Origin: an uncultured Pelagibacteraceae bacterium
GTDB lineage: Bacteria > Pseudomonadota > Alphaproteobacteria > Pelagibacterales > Pelagibacteraceae
Direction: 5' to 3'
Assembly (NCBI GenBank): GCA_902634485.1
Contig: CACPKA010000006.1
Span: 1-64,000 of the forward strand
Length of the DNA stretch: 64,000 bases
Below, one piece after another: positions 34,030 through 43,262 of this stretch. The stretch's first letter is position 1; every line of letters begins with the position of its first letter. The position numbers and the translations under genes were made by a program. The notes under the pieces were generated by a model. The model made no database searches and had not been told where the DNA came from. It saw only the letters and a list, made by a program, of their open reading frames with translations.

Positions 34030-36096
34030 TTATACAAAATAAACATAAAACACTATTGAGAATATTGCCATTCCTATAAGTATTAAGATCCATCCATATC
34101 CAGTTCCAACCTTATCTATGTAGTTAACTTCACCTTGAACCTCGTCTGGTTTTTTATATAGATCGTTTGCTTGAATAGGTTTGTTTGGCAAAGTTGATAA
34201 ATCCATTTTATTTGACAAAAACCAAATTAATCCTATTCCAAAAAACCACCATATAAGCTGATAACCCCAAATAGATGGTATTTTTAATATCCAAGCATCA
34301 TAACCAGCGCCAGGATCTCCAAAAAAATTATTACCTAAAACTTGACCAGGACCGACTCCGAAGAATAGCCAAATTAAAGCAATAACATAAGCAAAAGATC
34401 TTAATTTAGTTCTGCTAGGATGTAGTCCCATATGGTCATTCAAAAAATTATGAAACTTTTCTCTGTGAGATCTATAAAGATCCATTTTTGTAATGCTTGA
34501 AAAAGCAGAAATAGAAAAGCAAATAAATACATTAAATATTAAACCCCATACTCCTGAATGTATTGTTAAGGGCCACCTGCCCCAAGGCAATCTATTGCCA
34601 GTGATTTGTTGACCAATAGTTTCTGTTAAAATTACAATAATAATCCCAATTATCAATCCAAAGAGCGCAGCACCTCTTGTAATCCAAGGAAACCAAACTA
34701 ATCCCAATAGAACGATAATAAATTGAAAAGCTATGGATATTGATATTCCGCTAAATATAATCATAGCTGGCTTTGCAAAAGTAGCTAAATAGAGAGATGC
34801 TAAAAAAATTAATAACATTATAATTCTAGCTGTAGCAAGTTCCTTTTCCCATGTTATGTTTTTATTAACATAAGCTTTGTACAAATCTCTAGTAACAATA
34901 CTTCCTGAGGTCATTAGTAAGGCTGCAGCAGTCGATTGGAGTGCAGCAATCAAACCAACAGCTAACAAGCCAGTTAACCAAAGTGCATGTTTATCCATTA
35001 AATTTATAATATGGTAGATAATTAAGGTGTGGTCATTACTTGAAATCTCAGGAAGTAAATTGCTAATTGCTAAACCACTATTATTAATTTCTGCATTTGC
35101 ACCCAATAAACTTGCTCCAATTCCTTGATAAGTCGTAAAAACAAATAAAAGCAAACCTATTACTACTGCGGATCCCCACACCTGGTAATATGAAAAAACT
35201 TTGGGGTGTTTTGCAGAATAACTCCACATAGAGAATGAAGGAGATAATATTATACCCATAAAGGATATGGTAAAAGTAAAGATCATCATTGCTGTCCATG
35301 GACCACCTGTAGCTTCATTTTTACCTAATCCAGCAACCCACTGTATTACACCTGGTAATGCAAAGTAACCATTATAATCACCACCTCCATAACCATTAGT
35401 GTTTCCCCATAAGCTAATTTTTGTGGATGCTACCTTTGATAAAGCTTTGCCAAATAATTCAAAATTACCAATAAATGAGTAAGTAATTAATCCTAAAATA
35501 ATTATAGTTAAAAAATAAAGCCAGGATTGAACAACACCAACACTCGCTATAGATTTAAATCCACCTCTTGTTACATAAAATAAAACAATGATAGAAATAA
35601 CCCACATTCCTAATTCTCTTGAAACATATCCTTCTGACAATACATTCACTAAATAACCAGTTGCTCCAAAAAAAACTGCTAAAAGAGGTATTGAAATAAA
35701 AAAAGTTACTAATACAGAAATCACTCTAATTGAATCGCTTTTGTAATAATCATAATACATTTCACCTGGAGTGATATATCCAAATTTTTTACTCAACATC
35801 CATTGACGTTTAAAAAAAAATATACTTCCTAGAGGAACTGTAATTGCAATAAAAGCCGTACCTACATATTGAAAACCATCATGAAAAGTAAGACTTGTTT
35901 GGGAAATAACAGTTAATCCAGCAAATGTAGCAGCCGTCGCTGCAAAGAAAAAAACCCAGGAAGAAATGTTTCTATTAGCTAAATAATAATTTTCAGGATT
36001 TTCAGAATTATACTTTGAGCCTCTTACACCCCAAAAAAAACAATAGGCAGCATACAATAATATAAAAATGAATAACCAAAGAGATTTTTCGGACAT
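34030..36096 (-). CDS. Sodium:solute symporter family protein
   Basis: 688 residues with about 13-15 membrane helices, longer than the usual 500-550 owing to extra helices in the C-terminal part. Typical SSS segments are FFAATAATFAGLTVISQTS and GSIVTRDLYKAY. It should import an organic solute with Na+. Its place between the dimethylformamidase-like genes and the alcohol dehydrogenase suggests it imports the operon's substrate. The rhodopsin at the head of the operon could help supply the ion gradient, which is an inference. Confidence 0.83.
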   Translation of the reverse strand: MSEKSLWLFIFILLYAAYCFFWGVRGSKYNSENPENYYLANRNISSWVFFFAATAATFAGLTVISQTSLTFHDGFQYVGTAFIAITVPLGSIFFFKRQWMLSKKFGYITPGEMYYDYYKSDSIRVISVLVTFFISIPLLAVFFGATGYLVNVLSEGYVSRELGMWVISIIVLFYVTRGGFKSIASVGVVQSWLYFLTIIILGLITYSFIGNFELFGKALSKVASTKISLWGNTNGYGGGDYNGYFALPGVIQWVAGLGKNEATGGPWTAMMIFTFTISFMGIILSPSFSMWSYSAKHPKVFSYYQVWGSAVVIGLLLFVFTTYQGIGASLLGANAEINNSGLAISNLLPEISSNDHTLIIYHIINLMDKHALWLTGLLAVGLIAALQSTAAALLMTSGSIVTRDLYKAYVNKNITWEKELATARIIMLLIFLASLYLATFAKPAMIIFSGISISIAFQFIIVLLGLVWFPWITRGAALFGLIIGIIIVILTETIGQQITGNRLPWGRWPLTIHSGVWGLIFNVFICFSISAFSSITKMDLYRSHREKFHNFLNDHMGLHPSRTKLRSFAYVIALIWLFFGVGPGQVLGNNFFGDPGAGYDAWILKIPSIWGYQLIWWFFGIGLIWFLSNKMDLSTLPNKPIQANDLYKKPDEVQGEVNYIDKVGTGYGWILILIGMAIFSIVFYVYFV

Positions 36097-36112
36097 TTAA
36101 TCCTTCCAAATC

Positions 36113-36481
36113 TTAAGTGCAACGCCTTGGAGCTGACTCTCCCCGCTCTTTTTTTAGTCTTTCAGCTTCTTTTTGCGCTTCTTTAATTGAATTAAAAGCT
36201 TTATCCTCAAAAATAATAAAGGGTTTTGCTCTATCAGCATTAAGTTGAGCAACACACCATTCTTTATTTGGTTTTGTACACATTACCATGTAAGCCCCAG
36301 GAATAGGCCCATATTTTCTATTATTTAAAGTAAAAAGACTTTTAGCCAGTTCATTTAGTTTATCCTCATCTAAATTTCCCAAAGCATTTTTTTCTAATTC
36401 ATTCAAAGGTGTAACATTATCAGATCCTAACACACTTTTGCCACCTGTTCCTTCTGGTCTTGTAAATTGAGGCTTATTCAT
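36113..36481 (-). CDS. Dimethylformamidase small-subunit-like protein (second copy)
   Basis: 122 residues, soluble. The C-terminal half (YMVMCTKPNKEW...FIIFEDKAFNSIKEAQKEAERLKK) lines up with that of the small subunit at 38861 (YVTVCKKDFEDY...VEILDESFSSEEAAEHAIFLKR). The shared elements are a beta strand ending in Cys, an aromatic, a D/E-x-x-F-x-S turn and a long helix. Its start overlaps the large-subunit stop by one base. It is probably a diverged paralogue of the small subunit; the N-terminal 60 residues match nothing I know. Alternatively the similarity is a general fold resemblance. Confidence 0.5.
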   Translation of the reverse strand: MNKPQFTRPEGTGGKSVLGSDNVTPLNELEKNALGNLDEDKLNELAKSLFTLNNRKYGPIPGAYMVMCTKPNKEWCVAQLNADRAKPFIIFEDKAFNSIKEAQKEAERLKKERGESAPRRCT

Positions 36482-38838
36482 TAAGGAAGTGGACCCTCCT
36501 TTAAAAATCCTCTAATTGCATTTTCTAAAATTTTAGAAACATTATTATTGTAATTATTGTAAGACAAACTTCCACACCAAGAAAGAGATCCAGGCGCAAA
36601 TAAAGCTCCATTATTTGGAGTTTTATAATAAATCATATCTGCTCTGACCATTGGGTTTTCAGTACCTCCACCATAATAACCTCTTACAGTAAAATGAATT
36701 TCTTCATTAACTTGCATCATTAAATTTGTATGATTTTCTGATCTTGCTAGCAAATAAGCATTATGAGGTGTTCCAAATTCTAAATCATATCTATCAAGCT
36801 CAAGTCCTGCAGCACCTCCCCCTACTAAACCAAAATCTCCAATAACTTCGTCTTCACCGACTCCTTCAAAAATCCATGAACATTCTGGTCTTTTGCTATC
36901 AGGTTCTCGTTTATAATATGATGAAACATCAAATCCATAAGCTGTAAAAGTTAAACCACAAACCTTAGAAGGAATTCTTCCCCTTGCTCTCCACATTCCT
37001 CCGTATTTTCCATCAAAAGCATTATTGTATTCTCCAGGGTTTGCTGTCCAAGCTCTAGTTCCGGCCTCACCTTTTCTTACCTCAATAATGTTTGGATTGT
37101 CTGGATGATATTCACTAATCCAATAAAAACCATCTGAGCCTAAATATATCCATCTTCCTCCATTAAGTTGGTAAGACTCGTAGGCAGCTAACATTTTTTC
37201 TGAACTATATTCTGGATGCGAACCAGTTAAAACACATCTATAACGATTTAACATATCAACACCTTCTATATGTAAATCTTCATCTGTCACAACATCAAAG
37301 TCTAAATTTTTTTCTTCCAACCAGTCAGTTAAATGAAGGTCGGCATTTAATTGCCATAAAGAAGGTGACAACCAGTGTCTATATTTTGGTCTCATATTAA
37401 GAATTGGTCTTAATCTTGATGAGATCGCAACTCCACTACCGTCAGAATGTTGGGAATAAGTTGATAGTCCATATTCTCTATGTTCATTTAGGTATAGATC
37501 TGATGCAGACATTACTGGAACTTTTCCTGCTAACAATTGTGCAACTACAGAATTTGTTCCCAGGTTATCGTTCGAATAAGCCATATAGCTGTTTGAAGGT
37601 AATACAAATAAAAGTTTTGAAGTAGTTTTTCCTTTTGGTGGTTTAATAACAAATGGAATAAAATCTTCTGTTTCGGAAGAATCCTCACCGTTAATTCTTA
37701 ACCTAGCAGCATATACACCGCTTTTAATTATATCAGGAACTTCATACGTGAAATCAACTTCCCATCTTGCATCGTCAATATCGTCATCATGAAAATGAAT
37801 TGCTCCATACTCTTCTGGTTTATGATGAAAAACCATTTCATCAGCAGTCCAGTTATAACCAGTCATACCTCTGCATGGTAAGTTAATTATAAAGCCGTTT
37901 AGATGATTTGAAGTGGTATCTATAATATATGTCGAAGCAATATTTGTGGTTATGTTAGCATGAAAATCCCATGCTCCTATTACCGCTGATCTTAAATCAG
38001 ATGGGCATCCACTATATCCTCTAGCTAAAGATTCAATTTCTGATTTTGATAAAGCCTTTTTACTTAATCTTGGTCTATCAATCTTGCCATTATAAGTTAA
38101 AGTTTGTTCGGGTAGCTCCACAGGTTCTATTGCTTCTTTATAATGAGCTCCTTGAACATGTCTTCCGGAACGATTGTTAAGAGTACATGCTGCCATTAAA
38201 AAAGGAGCATCATTAGCTCTTGGTTTTAAGTTATTTGTTGTTTCAACAAATGATGTAGTTTCATCAGCCGGATGAAGTAGAGACATACCCAATCCACCAT
38301 TCGTTGGTGTTACACATGGCTCTTGATATAATTTAACTTTACCAGTTTCAGCATCATAACTCGCAGCAACCAAATACCAAACTTTTCTCATTAATTTTTT
38401 TTCACTTGATAAATTCATTGCTTGCCCTGCGCCATCACCTATCATTACTGAAAGACATCCATTTTCATCTACAAAAAGACCATAGCCACTTTTTGTTTTA
38501 TCATTCCACTTAGTTAAAATACCTTGTCTTCCTTTATCTGGTGTTGTGGGAAATATATATGCTTGCAATGTAAAGCTTGTTGTATTTAATCTATCATCTT
38601 GAGGTATAACAACATAAGATCCGCCATGAATTCTTTGATTTCTTCCTTGGTATGTTTTGTTACACTGCGCTCCAATTTCTTCTTCTTTATATCCTGGCCC
38701 CTCAGGATTTGTATCTCCATGGATTAATCTTACAATTTGAACATCGTAATCTTCGTTTTTTTCTGCATTAACATAAAATTTAACTTTCTCTCCTGGGAAA
38801 GCTGAGTATTTATCGCTATATCCTGTAATTCTTAACAT
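36481..38838 (-). CDS. dmfA2: N,N-dimethylformamidase large-subunit-like hydrolase
   Basis: 785 residues, close to the length of DmfA2. The N-terminal part has a LamG/concanavalin-like region (about 70-260). The C-terminal half carries the probable mononuclear iron site: Y421 in SYMAYSNDN, Y461 in GLSTYSQHSDGSG, and H541/E543 in GSHPEYSSE. These match the Tyr-Tyr-Glu plus His arrangement of the known enzyme. It hydrolyses a substituted amide to amine and acid. No signal peptide. The true substrate in a marine bacterium is unlikely to be dimethylformamide itself. The small subunit gene is 22 bases upstream. Confidence 0.8.
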   Translation of the reverse strand: MLRITGYSDKYSAFPGEKVKFYVNAEKNEDYDVQIVRLIHGDTNPEGPGYKEEEIGAQCNKTYQGRNQRIHGGSYVVIPQDDRLNTTSFTLQAYIFPTTPDKGRQGILTKWNDKTKSGYGLFVDENGCLSVMIGDGAGQAMNLSSEKKLMRKVWYLVAASYDAETGKVKLYQEPCVTPTNGGLGMSLLHPADETTSFVETTNNLKPRANDAPFLMAACTLNNRSGRHVQGAHYKEAIEPVELPEQTLTYNGKIDRPRLSKKALSKSEIESLARGYSGCPSDLRSAVIGAWDFHANITTNIASTYIIDTTSNHLNGFIINLPCRGMTGYNWTADEMVFHHKPEEYGAIHFHDDDIDDARWEVDFTYEVPDIIKSGVYAARLRINGEDSSETEDFIPFVIKPPKGKTTSKLLFVLPSNSYMAYSNDNLGTNSVVAQLLAGKVPVMSASDLYLNEHREYGLSTYSQHSDGSGVAISSRLRPILNMRPKYRHWLSPSLWQLNADLHLTDWLEEKNLDFDVVTDEDLHIEGVDMLNRYRCVLTGSHPEYSSEKMLAAYESYQLNGGRWIYLGSDGFYWISEYHPDNPNIIEVRKGEAGTRAWTANPGEYNNAFDGKYGGMWRARGRIPSKVCGLTFTAYGFDVSSYYKREPDSKRPECSWIFEGVGEDEVIGDFGLVGGGAAGLELDRYDLEFGTPHNAYLLARSENHTNLMMQVNEEIHFTVRGYYGGGTENPMVRADMIYYKTPNNGALFAPGSLSWCGSLSYNNYNNNVSKILENAIRGFLKEGPLP

Positions 38839-38860
38839 TCCGATCTCTCATAAATTTTAA

Positions 38861-39280
38861 TCATTCGGCATATCTTTCTAAAAGATCTACTACTCGTTTT
38901 AAAAAAATAGCATGCTCCGCTGCTTCTTCTGAAGAAAAAGACTCATCTAAGATTTCAACTGGCTCACCTCTAACTCCTGTCACAATACCTATTCTATAAT
39001 CTTCAAAATCTTTTTTACATACTGTTACATATTTTTTTATATGCATTGGTTGTCTTCTAAGTTTATCCAAAACAATCTGAAGTTCTTTACTATGCTCTAC
39101 CATTGGTTGACCTTTATGTGGTTGAGCAGCTTTGCCTACAGGACAAGCTCTGTGCTCTTCAATCAATTTATTTCTCATTTTTTCATCTTTTAATAAGGGT
39201 AATACATATTTTCTTGTAATAAAATCATCTGTACTCGTATGTCCTTGATTTAATTGAACTCCAGTTTTATCTTTTGTCAT
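38861..39280 (-). CDS. dmfA1: N,N-dimethylformamidase small-subunit-like protein
   Basis: 139 residues. The C-terminal segment PVEILDESFSSEEAAEHAIFL, then KRVVDLL, closely resembles the equivalent end of the known DmfA1 as I remember it. Its position directly before the large subunit matches the dmfA1-dmfA2 order. The small subunit packs against the large one in an alpha2-beta2 unit. It starts 3 bases after the alpha/beta hydrolase stop. Confidence 0.72.
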   Translation of the reverse strand: MTKDKTGVQLNQGHTSTDDFITRKYVLPLLKDEKMRNKLIEEHRACPVGKAAQPHKGQPMVEHSKELQIVLDKLRRQPMHIKKYVTVCKKDFEDYRIGIVTGVRGEPVEILDESFSSEEAAEHAIFLKRVVDLLERYAE

Positions 39281-39283
39281 AAA

Positions 39284-40138
39284 TTATTTGTTAGTCCTTT
39301 CTTGAATTATTTTCAAAGCTTCAATTAAATAAACTCTAAACAGTTCATGATTTTCACTCATTGGGAAATGGCCTATGTCGGGCATTTCAATGTATACTCC
39401 ACCTTTAATTTGTCTTGCTGTATTCTCTGTGGCTTCTGGTGGTGTAAGATAATCATAAGTTCCAGTTAGCATAATCACAGGGCATTTATGTCCATCAATA
39501 TTTTTTAATTCTTTCCTTAGATCGTGATCAACAGAATAAAAATATAGATCACCTTTAAATGCTTCGGAGCCTTGAGTATAATAATGCCATGTTAACCATC
39601 TATCTTTTTCAGGAGATTGTGGTGCCATCAAATCCCATGTTCCACTTGCGCATACTTGAGCAGCATTTGCATGAGGGTGTCTCCACCAATCTAAATAAAA
39701 ACCGGGGGCATAATCGGCAGCTTCAACAGGTATTACAGCTCTAAACTTATTTGGATGGCGTAGGGCTAATTGCAATGCAACGTTTCCTCCAAAGGATGAG
39801 CCCATAAAAATAGGTTTTTGTAAACCTAAGGCATCACATAATTTTACTATAAAATTACAATAGTGTTCTGCTTTTAATTTATATTCTTCTTTCCACCATT
39901 CTTTATTGTGTGGAGGATCTGATTTTCCATGTCTTGGAAGATCATAAGCAATAACATTATAATCTTTAGTAATTTCTGGATCTTCAAGCAAACCTCTCCA
40001 TTGATGATTGTGACATCCGGCCGTATGCTGACAAATTAAAGGAATACCTTTTCCATTTTGAAGATAGAAAACTTTGTATTCGCAATCATCAACCTCGATA
40101 GTAACATAACGACCTACAACATCATGATGTTTTACCAT
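39284..40138 (-). CDS. Alpha/beta hydrolase
   Basis: 284 residues. Nucleophile S115 lies in GSSFGG (G-x-S-x-G at 113-117), with an oxyanion region at CQHTAGCHNHQW. The late acid is in GTYDYLTPP and the catalytic His in DIGHFPMSE. Soluble. It probably cleaves an ester, lactone or C-C bond in the pathway of the neighbouring amidase. Spacing to the next gene is 3 bases, so the genes are co-translated. Confidence 0.78.
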   Translation of the reverse strand: MVKHHDVVGRYVTIEVDDCEYKVFYLQNGKGIPLICQHTAGCHNHQWRGLLEDPEITKDYNVIAYDLPRHGKSDPPHNKEWWKEEYKLKAEHYCNFIVKLCDALGLQKPIFMGSSFGGNVALQLALRHPNKFRAVIPVEAADYAPGFYLDWWRHPHANAAQVCASGTWDLMAPQSPEKDRWLTWHYYTQGSEAFKGDLYFYSVDHDLRKELKNIDGHKCPVIMLTGTYDYLTPPEATENTARQIKGGVYIEMPDIGHFPMSENHELFRVYLIEALKIIQERTNK

Positions 40139-40169
40139 TTTAATACTCCCTCTAATTTAAATTTTTTCA

Positions 40170-40559
40170 TTAAACTGGTACTCCTGTTTTCCTTAATAGT
40201 TCAAACTGAACTGTAAAATTTCTTAGATTTTTCATTAAAACCAAATGATTGCCTTCAATTTTTAAATCCTTGAGAAAGCTTGCGGACCATATACCGTGAT
40301 ACATTGGTTTTGGCACAGGCTGTCCGAATTCTCTCCAAGTTTTCGCTGATGCTCTCAAAGCAAAATCGTATGGGTCTAATGGCGAAGGACTCGTATTTAT
40401 ATTTTTTACCTTGCCGTCGTGCATTTCAATAATTACTTTTGCGTTTTCCATATCAAACATAAATGTACAAGTATAATATTTAGCCATAGCCTTAATAGTG
40501 TCATCACTATTAGTTGCATCCTCATATTTTTTTGCCCAATTATCTAAACCACTACTCAT
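40170..40559 (-). CDS. Small SCP2-like protein, function unknown
   Basis: 129 residues, soluble. The pattern TCTFMFDMENAKVIIEMHDGKV, then PYDFALRASAKTW, resembles sterol carrier protein 2-like lipid-binding folds, but no diagnostic residues can be named. It lies between the flotillin-like gene (15 bases) and the alpha/beta hydrolase (31 bases). Binding a hydrophobic ligand near the membrane would fit the neighbours; this is inference. Confidence 0.5.
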   Translation of the reverse strand: MSSGLDNWAKKYEDATNSDDTIKAMAKYYTCTFMFDMENAKVIIEMHDGKVKNINTSPSPLDPYDFALRASAKTWREFGQPVPKPMYHGIWSASFLKDLKIEGNHLVLMKNLRNFTVQFELLRKTGVPV

Positions 40560-40574
40560 AATATTTTACTTTCG

Positions 40575-42545
40575 TTACTTAGAACCTTTAGTTCCTTTAG
40601 CTGGATTGTTATCGAAGTTCATATGATAATCTTTTTTCGGATTCTCATAATCACCAAGTATATTTCTGATATTGCTTATTTCTCCGGGATTCATTCCAAT
40701 TTCTTTAAGCAAACTATCTAGAAATGGCTGGTGTGCTCTATAACGTAATGCTGAACTAACTACGTTATCAGCAAGGTTTCCACTTCTTCCAGATCCTCCA
40801 ACGGCCGAGGCTTCTCCGCCGCCGCCTGAACCAGAGGTTCCACTAAATCCAGGTAAACCATTAACATCAACAATTTTAATATCCCCGATGTTAGCCATTG
40901 GTTTAACGCTTTCTCTAATGATTGCTTCAATTTTTTCAGCAAGTTTTAATCTTAAGGCACTTCTTCTGCTTGCATCACTTCTTAAATTCTCTGCAGCATT
41001 CAATGCCTCTTTGCCAGCGGCATCTATTTCATATCTTAGTTTTGCTGCCATAGATGCAAATCTATCTTGTTCTGCTTTAGATGCAGCGCTTATAACATCT
41101 ACTTTCTTAATACCTTGGGCTTTTTCTACGTATCTTGCTGAGTTAGCTTTTTCTTCAGCTTCAACTGCTTTTGCCCTTGTAGATTCTTCTTCAGCTTTAG
41201 ATTTTAAGACTTGTTTTGATTTATTTATAATTTCAAGATTTTTTTGATGCTCTTCTATACTTAATCTCTTAACTTTTTCTATATCTAAAAGTCTTACTTC
41301 TCGCTCAGATTCAATTCTGTGCGAGTCTATATTTTTTTGTTGAGCTATCTTCGCATTTTTAATTTCTTGTTCAGAAATTATTTGTGCTTCCTCAGCATCT
41401 TTTTGTCTTTCAGATTGTTCTTTAATTATAACAGCTTTTTCTTGCGCACGCTTTGTATCAACTAGTCTTTGTTTTTCTAGTCTTGCATACTCACTTTCCT
41501 TGTCTAAATTTAAAATCTTAACTTCAGTTTCTAAATCTTTTTGTCTTATTTCGTATGCTGCATTTTTTTCCAGCTCATTCTGTTCTTTTCTACGTTTTTC
41601 AATTTCTTCAATTAATCTAGTTTCTGTTAATTTCTTTTCAACTTCGATAACCTGATTTTGAGAAATTCTTGCAACTTCAATCTGCTCTTGACTTCTTATT
41701 TCTGCTTCTTCTGCTTCACGTTCTTTTTCTGCTTTTTGTTTTACAGTTTCAGTTCTTTCGTTTGCTTTTTGAATAGCTATTTCTCTTTCTTGTTGATATC
41801 TAGAAAACTCTTCGTTCTTTTTTATTTCTAATTCTTTTTGAACTGTTTCTAAGTTTTTATTTTCTATTGAAATTTTCGTATCCTGCGTAATATCATTTCT
41901 TTTTTTCTTTCTTGACTCAATTTGTTCTGTCAATTGTGTCAAGCCCTGGGAGTCGAAAGTATTAGCTGGATTGAACTGTTCAATAGGAGTTTGATCTAAG
42001 GATATAATTGAAACAGTTTCCAATGCTAGTCCTGTATGACCAATAGATGCATCTGCAATTTTTGTAACTTCTTTTACAAATTGTCCTCTATTTTCTTGAA
42101 TTTCGTCTAGAGTCATTTTTGCTGCTACTTCCCCTAGTGCATCTGCAAATCTTCCCTGGACAACCTCTCTTAAATGTTCCGGGTCAAGAGTTCTATTACC
42201 TAAAGTTTGTGCTGCGGTTGATACAGCTCTTTCGTCCGGTGGAACTTTTGTAAAAAACTCTGTTACTAGCTCTGCTCTCATTCGATCTTTTGTTATAAGG
42301 GATTTATCTCCACTTCTTTTTATAGTTAAGCTTAAAGTACGCATGCCTACTTGAGTAATGTTATGAATTATAGGTAAAACAAAAGCTCCTCCTGATATGA
42401 CAACTTTCTCTCCTAGCATTCCAGTACGCACAAACGAAACTTCTTTTGATGATCTTCTGTATAGCCAGTGCAATAAATAAACTATAATTGCTATTGCTAG
42501 TGCCAGTAAAATTATTGCTGCTATTATATCTGCTCCTCTAGTCAT
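40575..42545 (-). CDS. Flotillin/YqiK-like band 7 membrane protein
   Basis: 656 residues. One N-terminal membrane helix (about 8-28) is followed by an SPFH/band 7 domain (about 35-210). A very long charged coiled coil follows (about 215-520, rich in E, K, Q and A). The C-terminus has a Gly/Ser-rich stretch and a short helical end. Flotillins form cages or lattices on ordered membrane patches and gather partner membrane proteins. The start is 18 bases after the rhodopsin stop, so it is translated from the same message and may organise the rhodopsin or the symporter. Confidence 0.85.
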   Translation of the reverse strand: MTRGADIIAAIILLALAIAIIVYLLHWLYRRSSKEVSFVRTGMLGEKVVISGGAFVLPIIHNITQVGMRTLSLTIKRSGDKSLITKDRMRAELVTEFFTKVPPDERAVSTAAQTLGNRTLDPEHLREVVQGRFADALGEVAAKMTLDEIQENRGQFVKEVTKIADASIGHTGLALETVSIISLDQTPIEQFNPANTFDSQGLTQLTEQIESRKKKRNDITQDTKISIENKNLETVQKELEIKKNEEFSRYQQEREIAIQKANERTETVKQKAEKEREAEEAEIRSQEQIEVARISQNQVIEVEKKLTETRLIEEIEKRRKEQNELEKNAAYEIRQKDLETEVKILNLDKESEYARLEKQRLVDTKRAQEKAVIIKEQSERQKDAEEAQIISEQEIKNAKIAQQKNIDSHRIESEREVRLLDIEKVKRLSIEEHQKNLEIINKSKQVLKSKAEEESTRAKAVEAEEKANSARYVEKAQGIKKVDVISAASKAEQDRFASMAAKLRYEIDAAGKEALNAAENLRSDASRRSALRLKLAEKIEAIIRESVKPMANIGDIKIVDVNGLPGFSGTSGSGGGGEASAVGGSGRSGNLADNVVSSALRYRAHQPFLDSLLKEIGMNPGEISNIRNILGDYENPKKDYHMNFDNNPAKGTKGSK

Positions 42546-42563
42546 AAATTATCCCTCCTAAAT

Positions 42564-43262
42564 TTAAGCCCCTTTCTTAGTATCTTGCAGAGCCGCACTA
42601 TAAATTATCATTCCAAAGATAATTTTATTTAATACGTCTGCTAAATTATAAATTATATTTAAACTGTTAATATTTGCTCCCCCAGCCAAATGCTCAATAA
42701 AATACCCTATATGATAAATTGAAAAACCAATCGTAATGATCAATCTATTTGCAAAAAATGCCATTTGAACATTTTCATTACCGCATGATGCATTTTTTCT
42801 ACCAGTATCACCCATATAAAGTTCGCCAATAATATAAAGCCAACCAACTATACCTACTAGGAAACCTAAGGTAACACTCATGTAACCATAAGCTCCTAGC
42901 AACTGAGCTATTACCCAAACTAGGGTTCCTACTAGCAAACGCCAAAACATTCCTCTCTTAACGTCAGTAACTGACTTAAGCATCACATAAAAAGTCAGTA
43001 TTGTAAGAGGAAAGGTCAAGATCCAATCTATATACCTCAGTGCTGTAGGCGCTTGTCCATTTAAAACCCACAAATTTTTTGCATAGAAGTAATGTATTGA
43101 AGACATTAGAGCTATAACACCCACAAGATTCATGGCCGTACCCCATCTGTTCGAAAGACGGCCTCTTTCTAGGAAGAAAAATATTGCTGCACCTATCATT
43201 GCGACAGAAATTAACCAAAAAGATCCTCCAACAACGTCTTGTGGTAGCAATAATTTATTCAT
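42564..43262 (-). CDS. Divergent proteorhodopsin-like microbial rhodopsin (D-T-T motif)
   Basis: 232 residues, seven helices, no signal peptide. The retinal lysine is K213 in VLNKIIFG, with D209 one turn before it. R76, D79 and T83 in RYIDWILTFP match the arginine, proton acceptor and Thr of proteorhodopsin. H57 matches its His next to the acceptor. The donor position, Glu in proteorhodopsin, is T90, giving D-T-T, and the colour-tuning position is T87. In helix F the conserved Trp and Pro are F180 and H184 (GFSIYHIGYF). It may be a slow pump or a sensor. A GAGGG ribosome site precedes the ATG. It heads the leftward operon. Confidence 0.85.
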   Translation of the reverse strand: MNKLLLPQDVVGGSFWLISVAMIGAAIFFFLERGRLSNRWGTAMNLVGVIALMSSIHYFYAKNLWVLNGQAPTALRYIDWILTFPLTILTFYVMLKSVTDVKRGMFWRLLVGTLVWVIAQLLGAYGYMSVTLGFLVGIVGWLYIIGELYMGDTGRKNASCGNENVQMAFFANRLIITIGFSIYHIGYFIEHLAGGANINSLNIIYNLADVLNKIIFGMIIYSAALQDTKKGA

